Source: Cellulosimicrobium cellulans
GTDB taxonomy: Bacteria; Actinomycetota; Actinomycetes; Actinomycetales; Cellulomonadaceae
Assembly: GCF_016921195.1 (NCBI RefSeq)
Contig: NZ_JAFGYF010000004.1
Coordinates: forward strand, 124,001 to 188,000
Reading direction: 5' to 3'
DNA length: 64,000 nt
Shown one piece after another: positions 1 through 8,016 of the stretch; the first letter of the stretch is position 1; each line of letters opens with the position of its first letter. The notes beneath the pieces were generated by a model that did not search any database, was not told where the DNA came from, and saw only the letters and a program-made list of their open reading frames with translations. A program made the position numbers and the translations under genes.

Positions 1-1008
1 GTAGACCCGCCCGTTGGTGCTCGACGTGATGGTCGAGCTCGCGACCGGGGCGAGGATCGACCCGATGAACTGGCCGCTCCCGGTGATGTCCACCTGCTCG
101 GCGTCGACGAAGTTCCACAGGATGCGCGACGAGGCCTCGCCGAGCGCGGCGCTGCCCAGGTCGTCCACGCGGACACCGTTGTAGTCGACGTAGTTCGCCG
201 ACACGGCGACCGGACCGCCGACGACGTTGATCACGACCGGTGCGTCCGCCGGGATACCGCTGAAGAAGAACTCCGAGGCGCCGTCGAGGTCCGCCGCGTC
301 GATCGTGAACGCCTGGAGCGTGGAGTTCGACGGGTCGGTGCTCGTGAACGTCACGCGCCCGCCGGACCGCTCGACCTCCCCGGTGGCGGTCGTCGTGCCG
401 AGCGAGGCCGACGTCGCCGTGATGACGTCCTGGAAGTCGGCGAACGGCGACATCGCAGCCGCCTGGCCCATGCCGTCGGTCACGGGGGCGCCGTTCGTCT
501 CGGGCTGGGCCGCGGGCGCGGTGACGGTCCCGCCCACCTGGACCGCACCGCCGGGCGCGAGGCCGGCCCCGACCTCGACCCGGTTCTCCCCCACGATGGT
601 GAGGTCGCCACCGACGGCGAGCATGAGCGCACCCGGGTCCGGGGCGATCTGCGACCCGACGCCGACGGTGCCCACGTTGAACAGCCCGTCGGGGTTCTTG
701 TCGAAGGTCGCGTCGCCGCGCACGAGGAGCAGGCCCTCGGACTCGGCCGCCGCGCCCGTCGCGAGGTAGTTGCCCCCCGCGTACACGGCCACGTTGTTGT
801 CGGTGAACGCCGGCGGCAGGTTGCCGATGCCCGGCATCTCGCCGGGAGCGGGGCACTGCCCGGGGGCCGCCGCGGCGGGTGCGGCACTCGGTCCGGCGAC
901 GACGACGAGCGCTCCGGACAGCGCGAGCGCTCCGGCCGTGGCTGCGGCGAGCAGCCGGCGCGGGATACCGGCCCGCGGGGCCGTGAGGGGGGACGGTCTC
1001 CAGGTCAT
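1..1008 (-). CDS. Choice-of-anchor A family secreted protein, 3' end missing
   Basis: The gene runs off the left edge; 336 codons are visible. The ATG at 1008 is followed by an Arg/Pro-rich n-region and a hydrophobic Ala/Leu/Val stretch ending near Ala-Ala-Pro-Ala, a typical Sec signal peptide. The mature part begins CPAPGEMPGIGNLPPAFTDN and then shows the glycine- and valine-rich beta-strand pattern of choice-of-anchor A domains (NVAVYAGGNYLATGAAAE, GLFNVGTVGVGS, GGDLTIVGENRVEVGAGL), later VVINVVGGPVAVSANYVDYN and FIGSILAPVASSTITSS. Family members are surface proteins whose C-terminus carries one of several anchors; that end is outside the window, so the anchor type is unknown. The gene is divergent from the GH3 gene. 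Family recognition comes from sequence pattern, not a database search. Confidence 0.75.
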   Translation of the reverse strand, partial: MTWRPSPLTAPRAGIPRRLLAAATAGALALSGALVVVAGPSAAPAAAAPGQCPAPGEMPGIGNLPPAFTDNNVAVYAGGNYLATGAAAESEGLLLVRGDATFDKNPDGLFNVGTVGVGSQIAPDPGALMLAVGGDLTIVGENRVEVGAGLAPGGAVQVGGTVTAPAAQPETNGAPVTDGMGQAAAMSPFADFQDVITATSASLGTTTATGEVERSGGRVTFTSTDPSNSTLQAFTIDAADLDGASEFFFSGIPADAPVVINVVGGPVAVSANYVDYNGVRVDDLGSAALGEASSRILWNFVDAEQVDITGSGQFIGSILAPVASSTITSSTNGRVY

Positions 1009-1165
1009 GGCTTCTCCAGTCGACGAGCGCCGAGGTTCTCCCGGCCTGCGCTTCCTCTCGTAAGAGCGCTTTCCGACTGGGTCATGACGACGCCTCCGTC
1101 GTGACGTCCGTCACACGATGCCCGGAGGGGCGCGGGCTCGGTAGCGTAGGGCGCGGAGGTGTCAC
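1009..1165. promoter_or_regulatory. Divergent promoter region with AGCGCT-centred site
   Basis: This gap separates the divergent choice-of-anchor A and GH3 genes. At 1065-1070 lies AGCGCT within TAAGAGCGCTTTCC, the CG-centred core that LacI-family regulators favour, and a LacI-family gene lies 1.3 kb away. The outer bases are only weakly symmetrical, so operator status is a guess. A clear ribosome binding site, GGAGGT (1155-1160), stands 5 nt before the GTG of the GH3 gene. Confidence 0.3.
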
Positions 1166-2380
1166 GTGACCGCTCGCGCACGCACGGTGTGGATCGTCGC
1201 CGCCGTCGTCACCGCGGTCGCCGCCGTCGCGGCGGTCGCCTGGTACGTCACCCGCCCGGGCCCCGCTCCGGCGCCGTCACCCTCGGGCGCGCCGACCGCT
1301 TCCCCCGACCCGTCGCCGTCGGGCACTCCCCCGACTCCGTCCACCCCGCCCGAGGACCCGCTGGCCGGGTGGACACTCGAGCAGAAGGTCGGCCAGCTGT
1401 TCATGGTCGGCGTCGACGTGAGCGACCCGCAGCAGGTGAGCTACGACGCGGTGTCGCAGCTCCACGTCGGCAACGTGTTCCTCGCCGGGCGGTCGCAGGC
1501 GGGCACGGGCCCGACGGCGGACCTCGTCGCCGGCTTCACGGCGCTCGTCTCGCCCGAGACCACGAACGGCACCCCGCTGTTCGTCGCGACGGACCAGGAG
1601 GGCGGCTACGTGCAGGTGCTGCGCGGACCCGGGTTCTCGCAGATCCCCACGGCCACGGACCAGGCGACGCTCGACCCAGCGACGCTGCAGGCGGACGCGA
1701 CGACGTGGGGCGGCGAGCTCGCGGCGGCCGGCGTGAACCTCAACCTCGCGCCGGTGATGGACCTCGTGCCCGAGGGCACGGCTGCGCAGAACCCGCCGAT
1801 CGGGTACTTCCAGCGGAACTACGGGTTCACGCCGGACGCGGTGACGGCCCACGCGAACGCCTTCAGCGCCGGCATGGAGGCGTCCGGCGTGGACGTGGCG
1901 ATCAAGCACTTCCCCGGGCTGGGCCGCGTCACCGAGAACACCGACACCGACGCGGGCGTCACGGACGACGTGACGACCCGTGACGACCCGTCCGTCGCCG
2001 TCTTCGCCTCGGGGATCGAGGCGGGCGCCGCGTTCGTCATGACGTCCACCGCCGTCTACACGCAGATCGACGGGTCGCTGCCCGCCGCGTTCTCGCCCGT
2101 GGTCGTCGACGGGATGCTCCGCGGCGACCTGGGTTTCGACGGTGTCGTCATCACGGACGACGTGTCCGCGGCGCAGCAGGTGCAGGCGTGGTCGCCCGCC
2201 GAGCGCGCCGTCCTGACGATCGACGCGGGCGGAGACATGGTGCTCGCGTCCGCCGACCCGAGCGTCGTGCAGCCGATGGTCGCGGCCGTCGTCGAGCGCG
2301 CGACGACCGACCCGGCGTTCGCGGCCAAGGTGGACGCCGCGGTGCTCCGCGTGCTCGCCGCGAAGCAGCGGCTGGGCTGA
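1166..2380 (+). CDS. Glycoside hydrolase family 3 (NagZ-like) membrane-anchored enzyme
   Basis: This is a 404-residue GH3 enzyme of the beta-N-acetylhexosaminidase (NagZ) branch, expected to release GlcNAc from muropeptides or chitin-type sugars. Residues about 8-28 form an N-terminal membrane anchor, followed by a Pro/Ser linker (about 31-63) and a single TIM-barrel domain (EQKVGQLFMVG, DQEGGYVQ, LAPVMDL). KHFPGLG at 247-253 binds substrate and Asp331 in VITDD is the presumed nucleophile. The loop after KHFPGLG reads RVTENTDTDAG and lacks the Asp-Ser-His acid/base dyad of classical NagZ. GTG start chosen because GGAGGT lies 5 nt upstream. The enzyme should act outside the membrane. Exact substrate is inferred. 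Confidence 0.85.
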   Translation: MTARARTVWIVAAVVTAVAAVAAVAWYVTRPGPAPAPSPSGAPTASPDPSPSGTPPTPSTPPEDPLAGWTLEQKVGQLFMVGVDVSDPQQVSYDAVSQLHVGNVFLAGRSQAGTGPTADLVAGFTALVSPETTNGTPLFVATDQEGGYVQVLRGPGFSQIPTATDQATLDPATLQADATTWGGELAAAGVNLNLAPVMDLVPEGTAAQNPPIGYFQRNYGFTPDAVTAHANAFSAGMEASGVDVAIKHFPGLGRVTENTDTDAGVTDDVTTRDDPSVAVFASGIEAGAAFVMTSTAVYTQIDGSLPAAFSPVVVDGMLRGDLGFDGVVITDDVSAAQQVQAWSPAERAVLTIDAGGDMVLASADPSVVQPMVAAVVERATTDPAFAAKVDAAVLRVLAAKQRLG

Positions 2381-2390
2381 GCCCGGGCGG

Positions 2391-2396
2391 TATAAC
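2391..2396 (+). promoter_or_regulatory. -10 box TATAAC for a leaderless LacI-family transcript
   Basis: TATAAC ends 7 nt before the ATG at 2404, so transcription would begin at or next to the start codon. No Shine-Dalgarno sequence precedes the ATG, which agrees with a leaderless mRNA. No good -35 box is visible. Confidence 0.5.
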
Positions 2397-2403
2397 TGAC
2401 GCC

Positions 2404-3456
2404 ATGGCTGCCCGACGCCCCGCCCCCCGCCCGACGCTCGAGGCCGTCGCGGCCGTCGCGGGCGTCTCCCGCGCCACCGTGTCCCGCGTCATCAACGGCG
2501 TGCCGACGGTCGACCCGGCGATCGTCGAGGTCGTCGAGAAGGCGATCGACGAGACGGGCTACGTCCCCAACCTCGCGGCCCGCACGCTCGTCACCCGACG
2601 GACCGGGTCGGTCGCGCTCGTGGTCTCCGAGCCGACGGAGCGGCCGCACGCCAGCCCGTTCCTGGAGCGCCTGTTCACCGACCCCTACATCGGCCGGGTG
2701 ACGGCCGGGGCGCAGCAGGTGCTGCGCCCGCGCGACATCCACCTGGCGATCCTGCCCGCCGACCCGCCCGCGCACGACCAGGTGGTGCGGTACGTGCGGC
2801 AGGGCCACGTCGACGGCGTCCTGCTCATCACGTCGAGCTCCGGCGATCCTCTTCCGGCACGGTTCGCCGCGCTGTCCACGCCGGTCGTCCTGTCGACGCA
2901 CCTCGACGGGGCGGACGAGTCGGCCGGGGTGAGCTGGGTCGACCTCGACCAGGCGGCCGGCGGTCGGCTCGCGGCGGAGCACCTCGTGGCACGTGAGCGG
3001 ACGCGCCTGGCGACCGTCGCAGGGCCGTCCGACGTCCCCTTCGCGCGCGCCCGCCTCGACGGCTTCCTCGACGCGGTGCGGGCCACGGGCCTCCCGGAGC
3101 CGCTCGTCGTCGAGGGCGACTTCACGCGCGCGGGCGGCGAGGCGGCCGCGCGCGAGCTGCTCGCGGCGCGACCGGACGTCGACGGCGTCTTCGGGGCGAG
3201 CGACCTCATGGCCGACGGGGCGTCGACGGTCCTGCAGGAGTCCGGGCGCCGCGTCCCGGAGGACGTCGCCGTCGTCGGCTTCGACGACTCGACGGTCGCC
3301 CGCCAGGCGCACCCGCCGCTCACGACGGTGCGGCAGCCCGTCGAGGAGATGGCGGCCGAGATGGCGCGCCTCCTGCTCGCGGCCATCGACGACCCGGAGA
3401 CCGAGGCCCGCTCCGTCCTGTTCGACCCGAGCCTCGTGCTGCGCGACTCCGCCTGA
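2404..3456 (+). CDS. LacI family transcriptional regulator
   Basis: The 350-residue protein has the LacI layout. A helix-turn-helix at residues about 10-32 (TLEAVAAVAGVSRATVSRVI) is followed by the hinge helix (YVPNLAARTLVTRRT) and a periplasmic-binding-protein-like effector domain with PVVLSTHLDG, FTRAGGEAAARELL and the usual VAVVGFDDSTVARQAHPPLT near the C-terminus. It probably represses sugar-use genes; the effector is unknown. It sits 23 nt after the GH3 gene on the same strand but has its own -10 box. An in-frame upstream extension into the GH3 gene is ignored because homology starts just after this ATG. Confidence 0.92.
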   Translation: MAARRPAPRPTLEAVAAVAGVSRATVSRVINGVPTVDPAIVEVVEKAIDETGYVPNLAARTLVTRRTGSVALVVSEPTERPHASPFLERLFTDPYIGRVTAGAQQVLRPRDIHLAILPADPPAHDQVVRYVRQGHVDGVLLITSSSGDPLPARFAALSTPVVLSTHLDGADESAGVSWVDLDQAAGGRLAAEHLVARERTRLATVAGPSDVPFARARLDGFLDAVRATGLPEPLVVEGDFTRAGGEAAARELLAARPDVDGVFGASDLMADGASTVLQESGRRVPEDVAVVGFDDSTVARQAHPPLTTVRQPVEEMAAEMARLLLAAIDDPETEARSVLFDPSLVLRDSA

Positions 3457-3480
3457 CGCCGCCTCGCGTGCCGCGCCAGG

Positions 3481-3759
3481 TCAGTGGCCGCCGCCCGCGA
3501 CGAAGGCGATGCCGCCCGCGATCGCCAGGACGACGACGCCGAAGCACACCAGAGCGCCGACCTGGCGACCGCGCGTGGCGCGCTCGACGCGCACCGTGCG
3601 ACCGTCGGACGTGAAGCGACCGTCAGGGGTGCCGACCTCGACGGGGACGGCGCGACCGGCGGCGAGCCGGACCCCGAGCGCGAAGAGGGCGGGCAGGCCC
3701 GCGCCGACGACGAGGCCGGCGACGACGACCTTGAGCAGCGAGTCGATCTCGACGAACAC
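3481..3759 (-). CDS. Small two-helix membrane protein downstream of PiT
   Basis: A 92-residue protein of unknown function. It has a first membrane helix at about residues 8-32 (LLKVVVAGLVVGAGLPALFA), a basic soluble loop (VEVGTPDGRFTSDGRTVRVERATRGRQ in two pieces) and a second helix at about 68-88 (ALVCFGVVVLAIAGGIAFVA), ending GGGH. The GTG start has GGAGA upstream. It begins 25 nt after the phosphate transporter stop on the same strand, so the two are probably cotranscribed and it may be an accessory subunit. That role is inferred from position only. Confidence 0.7.
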   Translation of the reverse strand: MFVEIDSLLKVVVAGLVVGAGLPALFALGVRLAAGRAVPVEVGTPDGRFTSDGRTVRVERATRGRQVGALVCFGVVVLAIAGGIAFVAGGGH

Positions 3760-3784
3760 GGTTGTCTCCTCCGGGCTGCCGGGG

Positions 3785-5086
3785 TCAGACGCTCGCGCGC
3801 TGGCGCGCGGCGGGCGGGGTCACGGTGGGTGTGCCCGCGGCGGGCACGGGCGCCGCGGCGGCCTGCGGCTCGGCGTCGGTGAACGGGTCGGCCGCGTCGA
3901 GACGGCGCTCCAGCGCGACCTCGCGCGCCTCGACGACCTCGGTCTCGAGCCCGGCGTCCACCGCGCCCTCCTCCCAGGCGTCGTTGACGTTGTTGTGGTC
4001 CACGGGCTTGCGGCGGGACGCGACCCAGATGGCGACCGAGGTGGCGACGAGGATCGCGAACACGACGACCGTCCCGGCCACGCCCCCGATCCCGTGCTGG
4101 ATGCCGTAGCACGCCGCCCCGACGAGGCCGGCGGCCGGGAGGGTGAGCCCCCACGCGGCGAGCATGCGGCCCGCGACGCCCCAGCGGACCTTGGCGCCCG
4201 GCATGCCCACGCCCGAGCCGAGGATCGAGCCGGTGGCGACGTGCGTCGTCGAGAGCGAGTAGCCGAACAGGCCGGACATGAGGATGACGGCCGCGGACGA
4301 CGTCTCGGCGGCCATCCCCTGGCGCGTGTCGATCTCGACGAGGCCCTTGCCGAGCGTGCGGATGATGCGCCAGCCGCCCAGATAGGTGCCGAGCGCCATG
4401 AAGAACGCGCAGGACAGGATGACCCAGAACGGCACGCTCGAGTCCGCCGGGACCGCGCCCGCCGCGATGAGCGCGAGCAGGATGATGCCCATCGACTTCT
4501 GCGCGTCGTTGGTGCCGTGCGCGAGCGAGACCAACGACGCGGAGCCGACCTGGCCCCAGCGGAACGCGCGCGTCGAGACGTCCTCGGGGACGTCGCGCGT
4601 GAGGCGCGCGACGGCCCACGTGCCGACGCTCGCGACGCCGACCGCGATGAGCGGGGCGAGCAGCGCCGGGATGAGCACCTTGGCGGCGACGCCGCTCCAG
4701 ATGACGCCCTGCGTCCCGACCGCCGCGAGGACCGAGCCCACGACGCCGCCGACGAGCGCGTGCGACGAGCTCGACGGGATACCGAACAACCAGGTCAGCA
4801 GGTTCCAGGTGATGCCACCCACGAGCCCCGCGAGGACGACCTCGAGGGTGATGACGTTCGCGTCGACCAGCCCCTTCGCGATGGTCGCCGCGACGGCCAG
4901 GGAGAGGAACGCCCCGACCATGTTGAGGACCGCGGAGAGGGCGACGGCGGTCTTGGGCTTGAGGGCCTTGGTGGCGATGGACGTGGCCATCGCGTTGCCC
5001 GTGTCGTGGAAGCCGTTGGTGAAGTCGAAGGCCAGTGCGGTCACGACGACGAGCACCAGCAGGAGCGTCTCGGTCACGTCGTCCAT
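3785..5086 (-). CDS. PiT family inorganic phosphate transporter
   Basis: A 433-residue polytopic membrane protein (about ten helices) of the PiT family, which takes up metal-phosphate using proton or sodium symport. Both halves of the internal duplication carry the family signature: DFTNGFHDTGNAMATSIATK near residues 20-39 and SLAHGTNDAQKSMGI in the second half. The C-terminal tail (about 365-433) is soluble, acidic then Ala/Pro-rich. ATG start at 5086. Three 11-nt GTTCA-type repeats at 5140-5172 suggest control by phosphate limitation through PhoP. Confidence 0.93.
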   Translation of the reverse strand: MDDVTETLLLVLVVVTALAFDFTNGFHDTGNAMATSIATKALKPKTAVALSAVLNMVGAFLSLAVAATIAKGLVDANVITLEVVLAGLVGGITWNLLTWLFGIPSSSSHALVGGVVGSVLAAVGTQGVIWSGVAAKVLIPALLAPLIAVGVASVGTWAVARLTRDVPEDVSTRAFRWGQVGSASLVSLAHGTNDAQKSMGIILLALIAAGAVPADSSVPFWVILSCAFFMALGTYLGGWRIIRTLGKGLVEIDTRQGMAAETSSAAVILMSGLFGYSLSTTHVATGSILGSGVGMPGAKVRWGVAGRMLAAWGLTLPAAGLVGAACYGIQHGIGGVAGTVVVFAILVATSVAIWVASRRKPVDHNNVNDAWEEGAVDAGLETEVVEAREVALERRLDAADPFTDAEPQAAAAPVPAAGTPTVTPPAARQRASV

Positions 5087-5139
5087 GGTGGGGTCATCGC
5101 CGGAGCGCGCTCGACCATCCTGTGGATTCTTCCGCCACT

Positions 5140-5172
5140 GTTCACCGACAGTTCATCCGGCGTTCGAAGCCG
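5140..5172 (+). promoter_or_regulatory. PHO-box-like 11-nt direct repeats upstream of PiT
   Basis: Three adjacent 11-mers each begin GTTC: GTTCACCGACA (5140-5150), GTTCATCCGGC (5151-5161) and GTTCGAAGCCG (5162-5172). Streptomyces PhoP boxes are built from 11-nt direct repeats with a GTTCACC-type core, so spacing and core both fit, best in the first two units. The array ends 54 nt before the PiT start. It reads on the strand opposite to the gene. Confidence 0.55.
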
Positions 5173-5188
5173 CTGTTCGAACGCCGGA
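5156..5188. terminator. 13-bp perfect stem-loop after the coiled-coil membrane gene
   Basis: TCCGGCGTTCGAA (5156-5168) pairs perfectly with TTCGAACGCCGGA (5176-5188) around a 7-nt loop. It follows the stop of the gene ending at 5262 and overlaps the PHO-like repeats. It may end that transcript, or the symmetry may be part of the regulator site. No T-run follows. Confidence 0.5.
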
Positions 5189-5261
5189 CGAGGCCTGGCC
5201 GAGCAAGGTCGGACGCCCCGCGAGCACGGGCGGTCCGACCGTGACGCGGCACGGCGCGAGG

Positions 5262-7004
5262 TCAGGCGGAGGTCGGTGCACCGAGCGCGGCGAGGGCGTC
5301 GTCGAGGTCGTCGACGACGGTCGCGACGGCCTCGCGCTGCGTCCGCGCACGGTCCGCCTCCGCGGCGACGGCGGCACGCGCCGCGCTCAGATCGGCGTCG
5401 AACTGCTCGGCGCGCGCCTGCGCGTCCGCCCGCTGGCCGCGGGCGCGCCGCTCGCCCGAGAACCACTGCCACGCCGCGACCACGCCCGCGACGACGGTCA
5501 CCGCGAACCAGGCCGGCGCGACCGCGATCCCCAGCACGAGCGTCGCGACGGCGATCGCCCCGACGCCGCCGACGACGCCCCACGACACCCCGTCGACGGG
5601 TCGCGCCAGGAGCTCGGCGCGCGCGGTCGCGGCGAGCGTCGCGCCGTCCTCGGTCGGCGAGACCGTGACGGTGCGGCCCGCGAGGCGCAGCACGCGCGAC
5701 GGCGCCGGGGTCGCAGCCAGCTCGGACGCGCGCGCGTGGCTCGCGACGCGCAGGTCGTCGACGAGCAGCGGGGCGGCGAGAGCCGCGAGCCCGGGCTCGG
5801 AGCCGCGCGCGTCGTCGACGAGCAGGTCGACGAGGGTCCCCGCGGGCGCGTCCCACCCGGGGCCGTCGTCCTCGGGCGCGCGGCCCACGCGATCGGCCAG
5901 CAGCTCCGCCCGCTCGAGGAGGTCGCGCTCCACGGGCGCGCCCTCGTCCACGAGCGACCCGACGACCTGGAGCAGCGCAGCGCCCGGGGCCGGTGGGCCG
6001 CTCGGCGTCGCGGCGGTGCCGGGCGCGGCGGGCGCACCGCCCGTGCTGCCCGACGACGCCCCGGGCGCGAGCGGGCCGGGCGCCGCCATGGGCAGGGCGA
6101 TCTCCCCGGCGACGACGGCCCGCGACCATGCGGCCCAGGACCGCAGCAGCGGCAGGGCGTCGGGCGCCGCGGCCCGGCGACGCGCCCCGGACGCGTCGGC
6201 CTCGGGCGAGCCCCAGTCGTCCCCGCTCCCGGGGAGCGCCGGCGCGGCCTCGAGGAGCCGGGCGCGCCAGCGTGCGTGCGCGTCGTCGTCGAGCAGGGCC
6301 ACGCGCTCGGCGAGTGCCGCGCGGACGACCGCGACGCCGTCGTCCCCGAGGTGCCCTGCGGCCGCCGCGCGCCACAGCGCTCGCTCGGAGGTCGTCACGA
6401 GGACCTCGTCCGGTGCCTCGCCGGGACGTTCCGGCGCCGCCTCCGGCGCGTCGTCGGCGCTGCCCCAGCCGGCCGCCGGCAGGACGGGGGCGTCGAGCAC
6501 CCAAGGCGTCCACTCGCGCGCGAGGGCGGGCTGCCCGACGAGCGCGCACACCGCGACGAGGTACGTCGCGGCCCGACGGCGGTCGCGCAGCAGCGCCTCC
6601 TGCGCCGCCTCGGGGTCGAGGCGGCCCGCGGGCAGCTCGGCGACGGCGAGCGCCGCCGGCACGAGCCAGTACGCGGGCACGTCGACGAGGTCGGGCGACC
6701 GGCGCAGGTGCGACACGTCGCCCTCACCCGTCACGACCGCGCGCGTCAGGGCGCGCGCCGCGTCCCGGGCGCGCCGGGCGGGGGCGAACAGCGCGAGCTC
6801 CTCGCGCACCTCGCCCAGCTCGATGAGCGCGTTGACGAGGCGCGTGAGCACCTCCACGCGGCTCGACAGGTCGCCCTCGAGCGAGCGCAGCCGCCGGTTG
6901 AGCGACGCCTCCCGCGACCGCGCCATCGCGGCCTGCGCGGCGAGCTCGTCCGAGAGGGCCTGCATGTTGCCCTGGTCGCTGCGCCAGTAGCTGTACGTCG
7001 ACAT
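5262..7004 (-). CDS. Coiled-coil membrane protein of unknown function
   Basis: A 580-residue protein I do not recognise. Residues about 15-70 form a charged coiled coil (SDELAAQAAMARSREASLNR, then RRLRSLEGDLSSRVEVLTRL). A long Ala/Arg-rich helical region follows, then a Gly/Ala/Pro low-complexity stretch. Near residues 475-520 two hydrophobic helices occur (GGVGAIAVATLVLGIAVAPA and WFAVTVVAGVVAAWQWF). The last ~60 residues are a second coiled coil (ERRARGQRADAQARAEQFDA). The layout resembles a membrane-tethered scaffold. The ATG at 7004 was chosen because the protein begins MSTYSYWRSDQGN; an upstream in-frame extension would translate the palindromic repeat at 7057-7102 and is unlikely. Confidence 0.75.
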   Translation of the reverse strand: MSTYSYWRSDQGNMQALSDELAAQAAMARSREASLNRRLRSLEGDLSSRVEVLTRLVNALIELGEVREELALFAPARRARDAARALTRAVVTGEGDVSHLRRSPDLVDVPAYWLVPAALAVAELPAGRLDPEAAQEALLRDRRRAATYLVAVCALVGQPALAREWTPWVLDAPVLPAAGWGSADDAPEAAPERPGEAPDEVLVTTSERALWRAAAAGHLGDDGVAVVRAALAERVALLDDDAHARWRARLLEAAPALPGSGDDWGSPEADASGARRRAAAPDALPLLRSWAAWSRAVVAGEIALPMAAPGPLAPGASSGSTGGAPAAPGTAATPSGPPAPGAALLQVVGSLVDEGAPVERDLLERAELLADRVGRAPEDDGPGWDAPAGTLVDLLVDDARGSEPGLAALAAPLLVDDLRVASHARASELAATPAPSRVLRLAGRTVTVSPTEDGATLAATARAELLARPVDGVSWGVVGGVGAIAVATLVLGIAVAPAWFAVTVVAGVVAAWQWFSGERRARGQRADAQARAEQFDADLSAARAAVAAEADRARTQREAVATVVDDLDDALAALGAPTSA

Positions 7005-7056
7005 GCGCGCGAGCGTACTCAGCGCAGCGCCGCTGTCGAGGGGGAGTTCTCCCCGG

Positions 7057-7102
7057 GGTCCGCTGCCGAACCCGGCGCTATCGCCGGGTTCGGCAGCGGA
7101 CC
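7057..7102. repeat. 21-bp perfect inverted repeat (palindromic repeat, copy 1)
   Basis: The left arm 7057-7077 (starting GGTCCGCTGCCGAACCCGG) and right arm 7082-7102 pair perfectly over 21 bp with a CTAT loop. It lies between the Nudix regulator stop and the coiled-coil gene. The first 19 nt recur exactly at 7215-7233. It could act as a terminator, but its repetition marks it as a REP-like dispersed element. Confidence 0.85.
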
Positions 7103-7105
7103 GGC

Positions 7106-7124
7106 CCACAACCCCGGGTTCGGC
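7106..7124. repeat. Half-copy of the palindromic repeat, inverted with respect to 7223-7241
   Basis: CCACAACCCCGGGTTCGGC at 7106-7124 is the exact reverse complement of 7223-7241. With the copy at 7057 and the one inside the Nudix gene it makes a cluster of related palindromes across about 230 bp. Confidence 0.8.
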
Positions 7125-7149
7125 GGGTCGGTGGCGGGCGTCGCGGCGG

Positions 7150-7995
7150 TCAGCGACGCGGGCGCATGAGCGGCGGGTCGAGGACGGCGGGCACGCTCGC
7201 GGGCGCGAGGTCAGGGTCCGCTGCCGAACCCGGGGTTGTGGTCACGCCGAGCGCCGAGCCCGGCGACAGCGCCGGGTTCGGCGCGGCGCGGTAGAGGGTC
7301 GCGGGGCGGCCCGTGCCGCCCGACGTCGTCCGGCCCGTGTCCTCGAGGAAGCCCGGGGTCGTCGTGGCCTTGCGCGAGAAGTTGCGCGGGTCGAGCCGCA
7401 CGCCCCAGACCGCCTCGTAGACACGCCGCAGGTCGGCGACGGTGAACTCGGGCGGACAGAACGCGGTCGCGAGCGCCGAGTACTCGAGCTTGGCGCGGGC
7501 ACGCTCGACGCCGTCGGCGAGGATCCGCGCATGGTCGAACGCGAGGCCCGACGGCGCCCGGTCGCCTGGCTCCGTCGCCCCGCCCGGCGCCGCCGCGAGC
7601 AGCGGCTCGACGCGGTGCCAGGCCGCTCCCCCGGCGTCGGACCCGGCGCGCACGACGCCGAACTCGGGCGCGAGCAGGAGGTAGGCGACGGAGAGGACCG
7701 GCCCGCGCGGGTCGCGGTCGAGCGGGCCGTACGTGCGGAGCTGCTCGAGGTGGCCGGGCGGACGGACGCCGGTCTCCTCCGTGAGCTCTCGCCGTGCCGC
7801 CCCGGCGAGCCCCTCTCCCGGCAGGACGAAGCCGCCGGGCAGGGCGAGCGCGCCACGGAACGGCTCGATGCCGCGCTCGACGAGCAGCACGTGCAGGGCG
7901 TCCTCGCGCACCGTGAGCGCGACGACGTCGACGGTGACGGGCAGCGTCGCGGCGGTCGGCGGGATGTCGGGGTTCGGGCTCGCGGGCGGCGTCAT
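7150..7995 (-). CDS. NrtR-like Nudix regulator (Nudix domain plus winged helix)
   Basis: A 281-residue protein with an N-terminal Nudix domain whose catalytic box is complete at residues 55-77 (G, five residues, E61, seven residues, then RELTEETGV). The C-terminal winged-helix domain (FTVADLRRVYEAVWGVRLD, NFSRKATTTPGFLEDTG, GRPATLYRA) is that of NrtR-type repressors, which sense ADP-ribose-type ligands and control NAD genes. The intact box allows real hydrolase activity too. The last ~45 residues (from PNPALSPGSALG) are encoded by the palindromic repeats and look added on. Start at ATG 7995, where homology begins; an in-frame upstream extension would cross the shared promoter. Divergent from the SPFH gene. 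Confidence 0.87.
   Translation of the reverse strand: MTPPASPNPDIPPTAATLPVTVDVVALTVREDALHVLLVERGIEPFRGALALPGGFVLPGEGLAGAARRELTEETGVRPPGHLEQLRTYGPLDRDPRGPVLSVAYLLLAPEFGVVRAGSDAGGAAWHRVEPLLAAAPGGATEPGDRAPSGLAFDHARILADGVERARAKLEYSALATAFCPPEFTVADLRRVYEAVWGVRLDPRNFSRKATTTPGFLEDTGRTTSGGTGRPATLYRAAPNPALSPGSALGVTTTPGSAADPDLAPASVPAVLDPPLMRPRR
7215..7282. repeat. Palindromic repeat copies inside the 3' end of the Nudix regulator gene
   Basis: 7215-7233 repeats the first 19 nt of the 7057 element. 7253-7265 (GCCGAGCCCGGCG) and 7270-7282 (CGCCGGGTTCGGC) form a further hairpin with one mismatch and an ACAG loop. All three share the GCCGAACCCGG core. They encode the low-complexity tail after the winged-helix domain. 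Confidence 0.8.
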
Positions 7996-8016
7996 GCGGC
8001 CATCGTCGCACGTTCG

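Noticed and set aside
4386-7169. Long plus-strand open frame over PiT and the coiled-coil gene
   Set aside because: Low-complexity antisense shadow with no recognisable domain.
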